This document shows, piece after piece, positions 53,081-64,000 of a DNA stretch of 64,000 nucleotides. The position numbers and the translations under genes are program-made. Source of the stretch: Urechis unicinctus (lineage: Eukaryota > Annelida > Polychaeta > Xenopneusta > Urechidae). The stretch lies in NCBI GenBank assembly GCA_034190875.2, contig CM067356.1, forward strand, positions 52,574,763 through 52,638,762, in the 5' to 3' direction. How positions within the stretch are numbered: the first letter of the stretch is position 1; the number at the start of each line of letters is the position of its first letter. The notes below the pieces were generated by a model, which saw only the letters and a list, made by a program, of their open reading frames with translations, did not search any database and had not been told where the DNA came from.

Positions 53081-54040
53081 TACTAAGTCACATGGTAATA
53101 AGGTGTATAAAAAATCCCCCACGTCGAGCACCTAGATGTGAAATCTGGAAACTTATAGCCGATTCATGTGATACGATGCAGACAACGGCTATATAATGCC
53201 TTAATCCATAAATATATATTCAATATCAGTCTATTGTCCAATACTGTTGTAACGTTTTCGCGTTTACTGCTACCATGATAGTTTATATTCTTCAAGATTT
53301 ACATTTTTATAACCAAGATACTGGATTATATGCGCCTTCACTCGGCATCGTAATCAATGTAATACCTATAACAGAGTACGAATCGTCTTCTAGATGGGCT
53401 ACTATTTGCTTAAGCGGACCTTGGCTGAAACCGAACCTAATGCCATCATTACTGAAGGCCAAAAGCTAAAACACCCATGTGCTCATATGGGAATGGAACT
53501 CTGCAAATCGGTTATTTTGATGGAGATAGCATAATATACAATTTTAAATTGATAATGGTTTTGCCGCGATCTATTCCTTCCTGGGTCTGTACAGATGAGT
53601 GAGTGTTTTTGAAGGCCACGAGAGGCACATAACTGAGGTGAATATCAAGTGATTGTTAATGACTTCTGAGATACTTCAAACCTCAGAGCAATTTGCTGGA
53701 GCCAATTTGCTGTCACAGGGCACATGCACAGTCTCTCCTTCCCTATTTGACCAGTTATGCAGGAATGGGTGATTGTTGGGGATACACATATACTGGCGTC
53801 AGGGACGACTTCTGTTATTTTGGAACTTTTCAATAACGAGAAATGGATATATATTTGTTTGCTAACGCCTTTGAATATTTATTTGAGCAAAAAAAGCAGT
53901 AGACCTTAAATTGGCTGTTGCATTGCCGCGTAGTGTCTGGGAGCACCACAGAGAGACTAAAAGACAATTTGCATGCGATTTATCAGCTCACATATCGTCT
54001 AAATCTAATTAGCTTTTTTACATGAATATTGCAGTCTTTG
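53081..54040. other. Intergenic, no gene recognised
   Basis: Short frames without recognisable motifs. Confidence 0.5.
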
Positions 54041-54064
54041 GAGAGGCAAATTGAGATTAGCTTA

Positions 54065-54530
54065 ATGCTGTGATGCAGTCTATGTTTGTCATCAACATAC
54101 TTTTTATTAGCAGCATCCTTTGGTGATATTGGGGATCACAATCGAAGGATTTTGTTATCTCTCATTTCAATGTTTCCAGTCATAGTACAGCCACTATTAT
54201 CCATTTTTGTCACCAATTGATACATAGGTCTTTTTTGAATATTAAGAAAGGTCGGATTGAGTGCTCGCTGTTTTCTGGATCCATGGATACTCGTTTTTAT
54301 TGACATCTTCATTATATAGTCCTATTACTGAAACTTCAACACAGGAATGATATACATCAAGTTAAGTTATGAGTGATATAGCACCATATCGCGTAATCGA
54401 ATAAATTGAGCCCCAGAAGTTGATAATATCACCTTCATTCAACTCTATTAGCGGGTCATAAGTTTTTGTAGAATACGGTTTGTTTGGATTCTTTACCAAG
54501 GTGTGATTATCAGCCACAAACTTCAGCAGC
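54065..54530 (-). pseudogene. Polinton tail/coil protein pieces, copy E
   Basis: At 54065-54210 the motif ISPKDAANKKYVDD, preceded by MTGNIEMRDNKILRL, repeats the copy C protein. At 54340-54530 another frame reads ELLLKFVADNHTLVKNPNKP and LNEGDIINFWGSIYSITRYG, a beta-rich end similar in style to the EWSF/fibre proteins. Broken into pieces. Confidence 0.5.
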
Positions 54531-54549
54531 AGCTCCGTCTTTTAGGACT

Positions 54550-54940
54550 GCGACCTAAACCATCACGGACGAAATCCACCTAGCCCGCTGAACTATTATT
54601 CTAAGCGGTACGAGAATTTACGATAATTACTGTAGGTAGTACTTTAAATGCATCTCTCCTCCAACAAGCTGAAATTTTGTAGAATCGCGTCCGAGGGATG
54701 GTGTGTGACCATTTTCAGCTAAAACATTGTAATAGTTATTGACGGCGCCTATAATGAGCCGGTCTCCCTGTGGTATAGACTTATCCATGTCAATGTACTC
54801 CCCCATAGCACCCTAAGGAGGGTGAGAAAAGCCTCTGACACCCACCCCCAACTGAGGAGGGAGTATATCATCTTGCCCTCCAAAATCCTCATCTCCCAAA
54901 TCCACCTCTTCAAATCCTGCGTTCTCAAATCTATGTGACT
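54550..54940 (-). pseudogene. Polinton scaffold-like protein, copy E
   Basis: An acidic start (ENAGFEEVDLGDEDFGG), a stop in a Pro-rich stretch, then MDKSIPQGDRLIIGAVNNYY and STKFQLVGGEMHLKYY. Same gene as 2383-3169. The C-terminal coiled-coil half is lost. Confidence 0.55.
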
Positions 54941-54986
54941 GTATTTAAAATATATTCGTAATAATTCTGTTAGACTATTTTTCAAC

Positions 54987-55916
54987 ATGACGAGTACTAA
55001 TGGCCGCAAGCTAAATCCACGTCGCCGGATACGCGAGCCCCTCAGGGCGTGCGGCAGTCTCTAGTTATTACTAACAGCCCAAGCATCATTGACCAGAACC
55101 AACAGCTGTAAAGGGCGTGCGGCAGTCTGTGGTTATTACTAACAGCCCAAGCATCATTGACCAGAACCAACAGCTGTTTATTCGCTTCCCCAACCTGGGT
55201 GCAGAAGACGTCATTGTTCCAGGGACAGCCCGGCTGGCCTCTACAATCACGCTGACCTCTACAGACGCCAACCGCAGCTTTGTTGAAAACTTGGATCCCG
55301 CCGTGGTTCATCGATGACAGCGATGTGTACCACTAACATGACGACCTATGGAAAACTGCACAGGTGAGAGCCCAGTATCAGTACATTGAAACATCAGATG
55401 ACGAAAATGTGACTAAGATACGAGTGGGGACAGGAGACAATGATAAGACCGAGGTAAAGAACAAGGCAATAGCCGATGCCTATGGCAACCTATTTAATAT
55501 TCTGCGTTACTTTGAACTCCTCGAGAGCCTCATGCCATTCTACCAGTGTCTGCATGGTAACAGGCTAGAATAAGAGCTCACATTCAATGACTACAGTCGT
55601 GTGATTCACGCAACGGGTGACACCCACGCCAGGTAGACAATCGATGGCATATCCTTGGAGCTTACAATGAGAGTGACACCCTGTAGAACATCAAACGGAA
55701 GGAAAGTACCGGCCCGCAGCATGAAGAGCATCCTACAACCCGAGTCATTATACAACACGAAGATTACAAAGGTCGAGCGGAGAATGCGTCTGAGGGTGTC
55801 ACCACCCAGATCGCAAGAAAACCAGAAGTGGCTGGTGCATTGAACGTCTTTATGTTTGTTGTTATGGCTGCACAGCTTAACATTAAGTATGGCAGGTCCG
55901 TCAACGCAGTCTACTA
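54987..55916 (+). pseudogene. Polinton major capsid protein, copy E
   Basis: MTSTNGRKLNPRRRIREPLR, then a 68-bp tandem duplication (units at 55045 and 55113) that repeats the VVITNSPSIIDQNQQL coding segment and shifts the frame. Later pieces: FPNLGAEDVIVPGTARLAST, IRVGTGDNDKTEVKNKAIAD, YFELLESLMPFYQ, NGRKVPARSMKSIL, and the C-terminus LNVFMFVVMAAQLNIKYGRS ending at 55916. Confidence 0.8.
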
Positions 55917-56430
55917 GCGGCTTGTTAAAACCCAGCTTATTTACATTTCCATATAGTACCTGCCCGGCTATTGTCTGTGGGCAGACAGGATACGGAAAAT
56001 CCGTCTTCATGCTCAACCTACATGAAGGGCTCTTCTTCAGTGGCTTTGAGCATATTGTGATCCTCTGCCTTACCATCCATTTCAACGAGGCCTATCGGTG
56101 GTCTGATTCAGAGGTGTACGTGGTTGATCCAGGGGAAGGTCTCCATGACAACTTGAGGGCTACCATAGGTTTACCTGAACATTATTGATGACTGCTCGGC
56201 AACAAAGGCTCTGACCAAGAAGAAAGACATGTTATCCGAACTAGCCTTTAGCGGCCACCATGCGCAGCAGTGTCTGGTTGCTCACCCAAAAGTATAACTC
56301 TGTGCTGAAGGACCTACGTCAGCAGACTCGCTGGGGTGAGCTCTTTCACACCAAGGACCGTGACTCGTTTGAAGATGTCCTGCGTGAGAATGCTGTGACC
56401 CCAACAAGAGAGGAAGGTGCCTCAGGAGCA
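55889..56430 (+). pseudogene. Polinton packaging ATPase, copy E (both Walker motifs)
   Basis: Starts at 55889 (MAGPSTQSTSGLLK), overlapping the capsid stop. Intact Walker A (GQTGYGKSVFML), VVDPGEGLHDNLRA, then a frameshift to NIIDDCSATKALTKKKDMLS with the Walker B acidic pair, SELAFSGHHAQQ, VWLLTQKYNSVLKDLRQQTR and HTKDRDSFEDVLRENAVTPT. It is the only copy showing both motifs. It passes straight into PolB at about 56430. Confidence 0.85.
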
Positions 56431-58335
56431 ATGCCAATATTCAAGAGCGGTTGGAGAAGTGGACCAACAAAGGTTCCGGCTGGGAGTATTAGTCAGTCAC
56501 AACTCTGTGGATTGACATTGCCCGCTACCAGCCATTATAAGGTGGCTCCTACCTGTCGCTACTGAGTGCGCTGGCAGATAAGAAGGCGATCATAAAGATG
56601 AAGATCAAGGACAACTACCGCCTTCTATGGTCTATTGAATCGGCTATGCACCCGGTCCCCAAGAACCCGCAGCGATCATCTAAGTATAACATTTTGGGGC
56701 TGTTAACCCTGCTGGAGGGTAGAGGCGCTGAGCACCCATTACCTGTGTTGCAGCTCGAGAATGTAGAGAAGCATGTGCCTAACCTAGCTCTGAACGTCTT
56801 TGGCTGTGAAGGGTTGGAAAGCTGTGCACGTATAAACCTCCTGCTGATTGAGAACGATGGCACGTTTCGCTACACACGGATCAAAGATCTTAACTGCTTG
56901 CTGTATGATTAGAGTAAACACAAAGCGCAAGTTCTTGTGCGAGCGATGCTTACATTGTTATACCACTGAGAAAATGCTCCAGGCGCACAAGCCTGAGTTC
57001 ATGGGGAAAGGGCAGACTGCTTTGGGAGTTAAACATGCCTGAGGAAGGGGCGAACATATTATACTTCCAGAACTGGCGCAAGCAGCTGGCATTACCGTAT
57101 GTTATCAACGTTGACTTTGAGATGCTCACCGTGTAGCTTCCAGGCCCTGCACCGGATATCCTACTAAGAGCAACACGCAAAAGACAGAGGAATATGAGCC
57201 ATGTGGTTAAAGCTATGTAGTTGTCCGGTGCGATGGAGGTAACACTATGGAGAAATTCTTGCAAGCCCTGCAACAGGAAGAGCGCGAGATCAAAGCAGTT
57301 ATATCAACCCCTGCTACCATGCACATGACGCATGAGGATAGAAGAGCCCACAATGTGGCAACCCTCTGCAATGTGTGTAAAAAAGACCTGGGCGGCGACT
57401 CCGTTGGCGACCACTGTCACATAACAGCCCATAATGAATGCAACCTAATGCAGCGGTTGAATCCTAAAACAACAACTGTACCAGTTGTCTTCCACGACCT
57501 CCTGGGCTATTATTCCCACCTCTGTAAGGTGGAAGGGCACATCAACTGCATCCCAAACAATATGGACAATTACACAGTTACGTTTCATTTACAGTGCACA
57601 GTTCCTCCTAGCCTGGCTTGACACGCTGATCTCTGCAAATTACCAAGAAGCTTTACAGTGACTGCTAAGTATTAACCTGACTGGGCAAAGCGCCGTCTGC
57701 TAATGCGCAAGGGAGTTTACCCCTATGAGTTCATGGACGGCTGGAATAAGTTCAATGCCCTGCTACCGCCGATTCAGGAGTTATACAAGCAAGCTGTCTG
57801 AGCAAGGTGCACCTGCTGCAGATATTCCGCAAGATCTGCCTGAAGCAGATCGGACTGAACTCAGCCAACTACTACACCGGCCCCGATCTGGCATGGGACG
57901 CACGGGTGTAGAGCTTGAGTTACTCACCGACTATGACAAACACCTATTCATTGAGAAGGGCCTGTGCTGTGGGATAAGCATGGCGTCACATCGTTAAAGT
58001 CAATGATCCGTACGTGGAGGGCTTCGAGAAGGATAAGCCAGTATCTTGGCGCTAACAACCAGTATAGTTGGGCGATGAGCCAGCCCCTATCCACTGGGGC
58101 GATTGCGTGGGTGGATCAGCCGGGGCTCGCTGCCTTGCAGATACAGGACCATCCCGACAATGGAATACCCTGCAGAGTTACATGCTGATCACAATGATTA
58201 TCCACTAGCGCCAGAACGAATGTCTGTGCTGAATGAATGGTTGTCAGACTACCAGAAGAATCTCTTAGGTGCACTGAGAAGCTTAGGTGTATTGAGAAGC
58301 TGGTTCCCAACCTGTGCAGCAACGAAGAGTATGTG
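56431..58335 (+). pseudogene. Polinton PolB, copy E, same strand as capsid
   Basis: From the ATPase junction: NIQERLEKWTNKGSGW, IDIARYQPL with two stops, KMKIKDNYRLLWSIESAMHP (open 56598-56912), the exonuclease I block VINVDFEML (about 57105), an endonuclease VII-like cluster CNVCKKDLGGDSVGDHCHIT with HNECNL (about 57370-57450), YEFMDGWNKF-like and YDKHLFIEKGLCCGIS sequence, then ERMSVLNEWLSDYQKNLL. It ends before motifs B and C. Multiple frame changes. Confidence 0.8.
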
Positions 58336-60689
58336 ATCTCTGGGCATATGTAATATGTAACAACACTTAATCTGATTGAGCGTTTGATTTATTCCCTACA
58401 GATGGCGGTTCGTGCTGATGGAATGATGTACTAGTAAATAATATGATTATTGTTTCAGGAGACGGGATTAATATTGGCATCCTCACCAAATGGTGGATAA
58501 TAACGCAAGCAGACTACAAATGAGTCACATGTTTGAATTTAATATAATTGACGCATATCAACTATGTACCATTCGCTGATTTGCAAGTTTCTGTCGTAGT
58601 TAAAATCTACTCATACACAATGACACATCGTTTATTGGCCATTCCCCCCATTGCCATGGCATCGTTCTTGTTTCATTGTAAGTTATTTTCCTCTGTGATG
58701 TGAATTATGGTTCAATGTGTTCGTGGCCCCCTATACTGATGATGTTAAAAGAAAACGATGGCTGATGTCGTGTATATGTCTTTACTCAATTTAATTTAAA
58801 AATATTCAATTGAGAACGACAACATGCATATTCTAATATAGTTGTTAGTAAGTTGTTCAATGAAGTTAAAGGACTATCCATGAAAGATCAAATTAGTGGT
58901 TGCAGGTAATCAATACGGACGCTTATTGCCTTAGCGCAACAAGTACGAGTCAGGGGTACGTACCGTCCATACATTTCTTCTGTGTATATTGCGTGGCTCC
59001 ACACCTTATTTGAGTTCTTGCCATGCCATGCCATGACTGCTTCTATGACATGATGCTGTCTTACCAGTCACTGAGAAATGCTGCGTTTTGAGGTGAAAAT
59101 GCCCTCAAACATGTTGACAACAAATCCAATGGGCTGTTTATCTGCATATGATGTCATACCCTACCAGCTTCTATGCCCTATGATGATAACTGATTTATCC
59201 AGCCTTCGAACCGGATTTATTTATTCCATTCCAAAACCGTTCAAGATTCGAGGTATCGGTGGGAGACAATGCGAGCTGTGAGATCTTTACAGTATACATG
59301 CCTCTATGTTTTCCCAATAGGATAGACATTTTACAGAAGTGCATTGAGTATATATGATTATATATATATTAAGCTAGGCAAAAATATTAATGAAGCATAT
59401 GTATTTATTAATTAGTCGCATGTATGACTGTATAAAATGACAATAACACGTGTGTTGGGACACGACAATAAGGATTAGATTGGTGTGTGACATACGCCAG
59501 ATTCCAGCACGTGACATTGTGAATCAGTATTGATGACACGTATATGCCTGGCACAATCATACGAATCCAATCATATCGTGGTCGTCTAAGCAACACCCCG
59601 TACCAACACACTCGTGAGAGGCAACAAAACTGGTGTGATATAATGTCATCTTATATTCAAGGCGCACTTATGCTTGGTCATTACTTGAGAATAGTTAATC
59701 CCAAGGTCGAGCTAATAACAGCTGCTCCACTTTCCATTCTGGATACGTAAGCTAGTAGCTACGGCGCTATCACGTGTTTCATTAGGACATTCGGGGCATC
59801 ATGGACCTGGGACGAGGGTTCAATATGTACGGTTTGAAACGAAAACATAAAAGTATGTTCTTTTCAATTGTGGAGCTTTCAATACAGTTATATTGTTATT
59901 GCTCACCTCAATCATTGTAGTTGATATTAGTAATTGGTGTATTATATATGAGTGCGGGTCTCATGTACAGGACGATAAGCTATCGGTCTCATACCATCTC
60001 CAATATGTCGGCAATAGTAATATGACAATAGCAGGTGTTTAATAGGAGTTTTCATCACCATGCTCTGCTATATATGGTGATAATTGTTATCGTAAATTCC
60101 CGTACGTTAAAGACAGAATGCGATATTTACTGTTCATGACGAATCTCAGGGGCACACGTAGCTGGTCAACAGTATTTGTGAAATCAACGTGGATAAATGT
60201 ACTGTTTGCGAATGCAGGCGGGTTTTAGTGAACCACCATCATAGTAGTGATCGATTTTCGGGCTTACTTGACCGCTGTAACCTTTTGGTATCCCTGTTTC
60301 CGCCACGTGCAAGTTTAGTCTACCGCTTGCCACTTCCGCCTTGTGCAACTTAACACTGACCTCAACCGTTTTGGCAAGTTAACCGATTGCCAATGCTCGT
60401 GGTACGTCTGACGCCAAGCAATGAATGTAAATATAAAATGCAAGTTAAATGTGACATTTATTTTACTCATTTCAATATTTGAGAGGACTCTTTTGCTTTC
60501 ATATATATCCCTGCTCACCCACAGCCGTATGAACAGGTCCTGTCAATTCACTGAATCCGATCTAAATAATACAAGACCCCTGTCTGGGAAAGCAATCAGT
60601 ATGTTACCATGAATCACAGATTTCTCTTGGCTACCAAGGTGCGTCTAAATTGTTTCTTTCGTAAATGTTGCACTAGATGATATCAATAT
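58336..60689. other. Intergenic; second copy of the 22.7-kb repeat
   Basis: No gene recognised. At 59390-59540 the ATAACACGTG, GGGACACGACAATAAGGATT and AGCACGTGACA blocks match 22730-22925. Confidence 0.5.
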
Positions 60690-60875
60690 ACTCAAATGCC
60701 AGTCAGGAATTGGATATATCTGACATTGCGTGGGTGAGAAATGCCATAAAGGTTTCGGATAAACCAAACAAAAACCCCAACAAGCATGATTTGAAACTCG
60801 TAAGGAGACTTACACAATACTTGCAATGTACATATGACATATATATAGGTACCCACACAGTAGGTATTCTGCGTA
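60690..60875 (+). pseudogene. Ty1/copia reverse-transcriptase fragment
   Basis: Open frame with DIAWVRNAIKVSDKPNKNPN, KHDLKLVRRLTQYLQCTYDI and YIGTHT. The pattern DIAxxVxxxSxxxxxPxxxHxxxxKRxLRYLxGTxDY is the conserved end of the copia RT domain. It is isolated and lies on the opposite strand from the 51.6-53.1 kb copia remnant, so probably a separate insertion. Confidence 0.6.
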
Positions 60876-61688
60876 AATAAGAAGGCACTATCCAAAAATG
60901 TTGTTTCAAGAATGCATTCAGAATTAAGTTGTATTCAGACAAATTGCTACAAGAGTAAGTTCATATACAGTAATTGAGAAATTCGGTTGATTCCTAATTG
61001 TTTCTGGCACTATACATGATTAAATATGACCCGTGTATTACGCTTATACAATGTATGTAATATGTTACAAGTGATGTTGCGTATAATACAGAAGTGAAAG
61101 GGTTTCAGTTTGACTTCTTTCCCCACATCACTGCTGTTTACCGATCGAAGCATGTTTCAAGTGTTCTTTATTGCATAAGTGTTCTTCATCCTGGCCATAT
61201 TTGTATCGCATAACACCAACAATTGTAACTCGTTGAAATAGAACTTGAAAAATTAGTAAATGTCATCATGAATACATAGCAATATTTAACAGCAGCAACA
61301 TAAGTCTGGATCGATCTGAGCTTCACTTAATAGTAGGGTTTATATATTATTACTGTCCAGTTTGAGAATAACATACCAGAGCTGCTTTCCCAGAGCAATA
61401 GTGTGCTGCGCCATGTATCATTCACTATGTTATTGATAATGCTGCTAATGTAATAAACACGTCTGAGATATTTAATAAGGGCACTGATGACCATAAAATA
61501 GCGCTGTAGATCTTTAATGAACGAAGTAATTGTGCTGCACAACAGCCTAGGGGACATCCATAAAAATCCCTGCTTATCTGGCTCCGGTATGAAATGCCGA
61601 ATTTACTACACCTCTACCAACCTTGGAGTAGTTTGTCTAGTGAGGGTATGACAACTGAATTTGAGACAGATTGTATTGACTTAGCAAC
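60876..61688. other. Intergenic, no gene recognised
   Basis: AT-rich, no supported features. Confidence 0.5.
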
Positions 61689-62053
61689 CTAGTATGTGAA
61701 GTACTCATCTTTGATCACCATCAAGTAATCTCCTGACATCTCTGGAATATATAGTGCTTCTGATTTTGTCTTCTCAAATGTTTCTGTCTGGCAGGGTATT
61801 CGATTCCGTACTGCATTTTCGATTTCTTCGTGATACCATACTTTGTCGATATAGTTCATTCCAAACCATTTCCGCTGTACTGTCGCATAAACATGTTTAA
61901 AGTTGGGCCGGTGGCTGCTGATATGTCTTCGATGGTCATCCCACGTAGGTCGTTTAATGAGAACATGCGAATCAGCCACATTAGGCTCGCGGTCTTGTTA
62001 AAGTGTCTGGAGATGAAGTCAGCAGCTTTACGATATACTGGTTTGTATACCAT
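61689..62053 (-). pseudogene. Unidentified protein-coding remnant
   Basis: Two overlapping minus-strand frames look like one gene of about 120 codons with a shift near 61900-61980. First MVYKPVYRKAADFISRHFNK and RMFSLNDLRGMTIEDIS, then RPNFKHVYATVQRKWFGMNY, IDKVWYHEEIENAVRNRIPC and KTKSEALYIPEMSGDYLMVI. Composition (many Tyr, Trp, charged residues, no low complexity) is that of a folded protein. I do not recognise the family. It could be a host exon pair or a retroelement fragment. Confidence 0.35.
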
Positions 62054-63479
62054 GGTTATTTTGTATATTGTAGCAGCCTCCCCAACGCTCTAATCATGGC
62101 GGTAGTTTTTTTTTCTTCTAGAGTCTCAAGTCGTTAATGGTATGTAACCACATTGAAGTATATGTTAAAACGTTCACATGACTGCAAGTGCTTTACATTA
62201 AGAATCTATAAAGGACTGCTGACTACTGTTAATGCAGCAATCGGTTGGATAACTTAAGTGGCTGGAATAATTCTCTGAACGAGCCATATCTCGTATATAG
62301 AATATGGCGAGAGATCCGTCATATTCATTGAGGACCAGTTTTACTCACTTATGCCATAACTCTTATGTTTCCATGATATGCCAAAATGTAAATCAACAAG
62401 AAATATATGACATATGGTCCAATATGTCTCTGATACCGCGCGCTAGGCTTGTTAATCCGATTATTCCATGTTTTCACTAGCAAAAATGCTGCTTACCGAA
62501 CACAGATAAATATTGTTGGCTGTGCGCACCTGATTGTCTTCTTGAAAAATGAATGTGTAATGTACACCAAACTGTGGTGATTTGGACAGCCTGCGACATA
62601 CAGGGCATACCGATCACGTTTACTGGTCGACCAACACAATACAAATGGCTGGGTAAGAACGACTCATCATATACGTAAGTAGACGTATTTATTGGGACAA
62701 ACAAATATTCTGATCTCACTGTGAGTACAACGAAAGACGCTAATGCGAAAAGTCATCCGTAGGGTGGTGTTGATGGACAGGTGCCAGTGACAGGTAATGA
62801 TCGGGTGATGACAGCGGATGACAGTGACAACGACACAGGGAGTCATAGGGCGTTGTCAGTGAACACAAGTACATCGGTTTTATGCGTGCTGTAGTTTATC
62901 GTTTCTGACCGGACTACAATTCCTAAAGTCGTAAATTGCCTTAATTTGCTGATGACGCCATGGGTTGGATGTTGAATGTAACCCTTCTGTTTGTGAAATA
63001 ATTATGCAATAGAGTTGCAAACAGCACATGCTGTTCCCGGCCAACTAAATTGGGCGATCATGACTTTTATGGGATTAATGTCAGCTGCGAGACAAATTTC
63101 ATTTGAAGTTCATCAATTCTAAAAGAGACAGAAAAGATCTGAATTAGCTGATGAACGGTTGTCAAAATTCAACAAAACTGAACATTCAGACGAACCGACA
63201 CTCCGCACACATTTAAGCATGAAAAAATGTACCCGTAATTCAGAAACTTACATTGTTCTTACTTAGATAACGATACGGTAATCTGCAAACTTGCAATTCA
63301 TAGGCTAATGCGAAGGACAATCCATAATACCGATAATAACAAGTGGAAGCTTACTCATGTAATGTTCTTACGGAGTAGCAGGGGGTTCTCATACCCCCCC
63401 CCCCCTCCCCCAGTTATCTATACTATTCACTCTTTGGCAGCTTATACAATATTTTTGCTCACCCTAATTTAAGAGAAAG
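62054..63479. other. Intergenic, no gene recognised
   Basis: No supported gene. A C-rich tract (12 Cs, T, 5 Cs) lies at 63394-63411. Confidence 0.5.
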
Positions 63480-64000
63480 GCGCCTCGGACCCGACCCCAC
63501 AAAAATTCAAGAACAACGCTAACAGGTAAGTCGTGATTATCCAATATCCTTCCTTTATTATCACGAAACTGAACCAATAACTTATGCACTGTTTCGCTAG
63601 TGACACGTTAACATACAGGATTAGTGATGTTCGTGGTTATAATATCACCGAAAGAGCCACCCTCTAAGCCGACAACTTCAAGAAGGGTAGTGGGCGCACC
63701 ATCTAGCATGTTGTGTGTGGTGCTGACTAGATCGAGGTGAACATCAATTGTGTAGAACATGCTAAAGTTGATGGTACGGTCACCGGTGTAAGTACCTGAA
63801 TAAATCCACCGCCTTTCTAGACCGTCTTCAAGACCAAACATTGTTAACACTCCGTCTGATATACTCACAGTCCCATCAGGAATTTCGAGGGCAATAACCC
63901 CATTTACAGCATCAACTTCCAAACCAAGACCTAATGATGTAATTTGCTGCTGAAGAAGACTGAAACTCCATAGGCCACAGTATACGTGATTGACCTAAGA
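63480..64000 (+). mobile_element. Polinton copy F, start of an element running off the window
   Basis: CGGACCCGACCCC (63485-63497) is joined to the 3' end of the fibre-like gene. Same orientation as the other five copies. Confidence 0.7.
63505..64000 (-). pseudogene. Polinton surface/minor virion protein, copy F
   Basis: Open for 104 codons at 63608-63922: VNGVIALEIPDGTVSISDGV, GDRTINFSMFYTIDVHLDLV and MLDGAPTTLLEVVGLEGGSF. The C-terminal part (63505-63607) is in another frame. The upstream end at 63980 skips directly to the VYVIDLR-equivalent stretch, an internal deletion. It continues beyond the window edge. Confidence 0.65.

Larger units (their letters stand above)
54065..58335 (+). mobile_element. 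Polinton copy E, rearranged
   Basis: Tail/coil protein(-), scaffold-like N-terminus(-), capsid(+), ATPase(+), then PolB on the + strand directly fused to the ATPase fragment. It is more diverged from A and D than they are from each other. The integrase, X, Y, SGSN and zinc-ribbon genes are absent. Confidence 0.8.

Noticed and set aside
54749..55009. Minus-strand frame next to the copy E capsid start (MRPLVLVMLKNSLTEL)
   Set aside because: It runs over the scaffold-like gene in the wrong frame and into the capsid promoter. The correct frame gives conserved SIPQGDRLIIGAVNNYY.

Overview
This is eukaryotic nuclear DNA, most likely from a marine invertebrate. It is AT-rich and gene-poor, and it is packed with decayed mobile elements: Polinton/Maverick (adintovirus-like), DIRS, Ty1/copia and Ty3/gypsy. 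Two host-type signals survive. One is a type II membrane glycosyltransferase gene, of a kind I associate with lancelets, molluscs and cnidarians. The other is a set of TPR exons resembling DNAJC7. I see no prokaryotic operon signals, CRISPR, rRNA or tRNA. The species cannot be named from the sequence.

Polintons dominate. Six remnants lie at about 1-11300 (A), 11470-16540 (B), 29100-31985 (C), 39221-47150 (D), 54065-58335 (E) and 63490-64000 (F). All six face the same way: capsid, packaging and integrase genes on the + strand, and the surface, membrane and scaffold-like block on the - strand. Combining the copies gives this order: [YqaJ nuclease(-)] - coiled-coil ORF(-) - two-TM protein(-) - tail/surface proteins(-) - single-TM protein(+) - GITIAS membrane protein(-) - scaffold-like protein(-) - major capsid(+) - packaging ATPase(+) - protein X(+) - protein Y(+) - SGSN protein(+) - integrase(+) - zinc-ribbon protein(+) - PolB(-). 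The ends of neighbouring genes overlap by a few bases, as in viral genomes. No copy is intact. A keeps the integrase, an intact 140-codon gene and a nearly complete but broken PolB. B has an in-frame ATPase-integrase chimera made by deletion. C abuts the DNAJC7-like exons. D carries the YqaJ-like gene and lacks the integrase and most of PolB. E has PolB on the same strand as its capsid gene, unlike A and D. I recognised no adenain-like protease in any copy.

Between the Polintons: 16541-20470 is a DIRS-type tyrosine-recombinase retrotransposon (gag zinc finger, start of RT, RNase H, recombinase). About 1.1 kb of repetitive DNA replaces its RT. Next come a 178-bp AT microsatellite and an ATGGCTCCC minisatellite. 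The glycosyltransferase gene (25195-26296, -) has one frameshift. At 31993-33725 three TPR pseudo-exons are separated by tandem repeats. From 33.7 to 39.2 kb I found nothing recognisable. A gypsy RT fragment lies at 48740-49450, a copia gag/integrase fragment at 51635-53080 (-) and a copia RT fragment at 60690-60875. The rest is anonymous intergenic DNA with dispersed repeats.

The Polinton genes would together have made a virion (double jelly-roll capsid, surface proteins, DNA packaging), a protein-primed replication system and an integration system. In this window they are relics, and nearly all carry stops or frameshifts.
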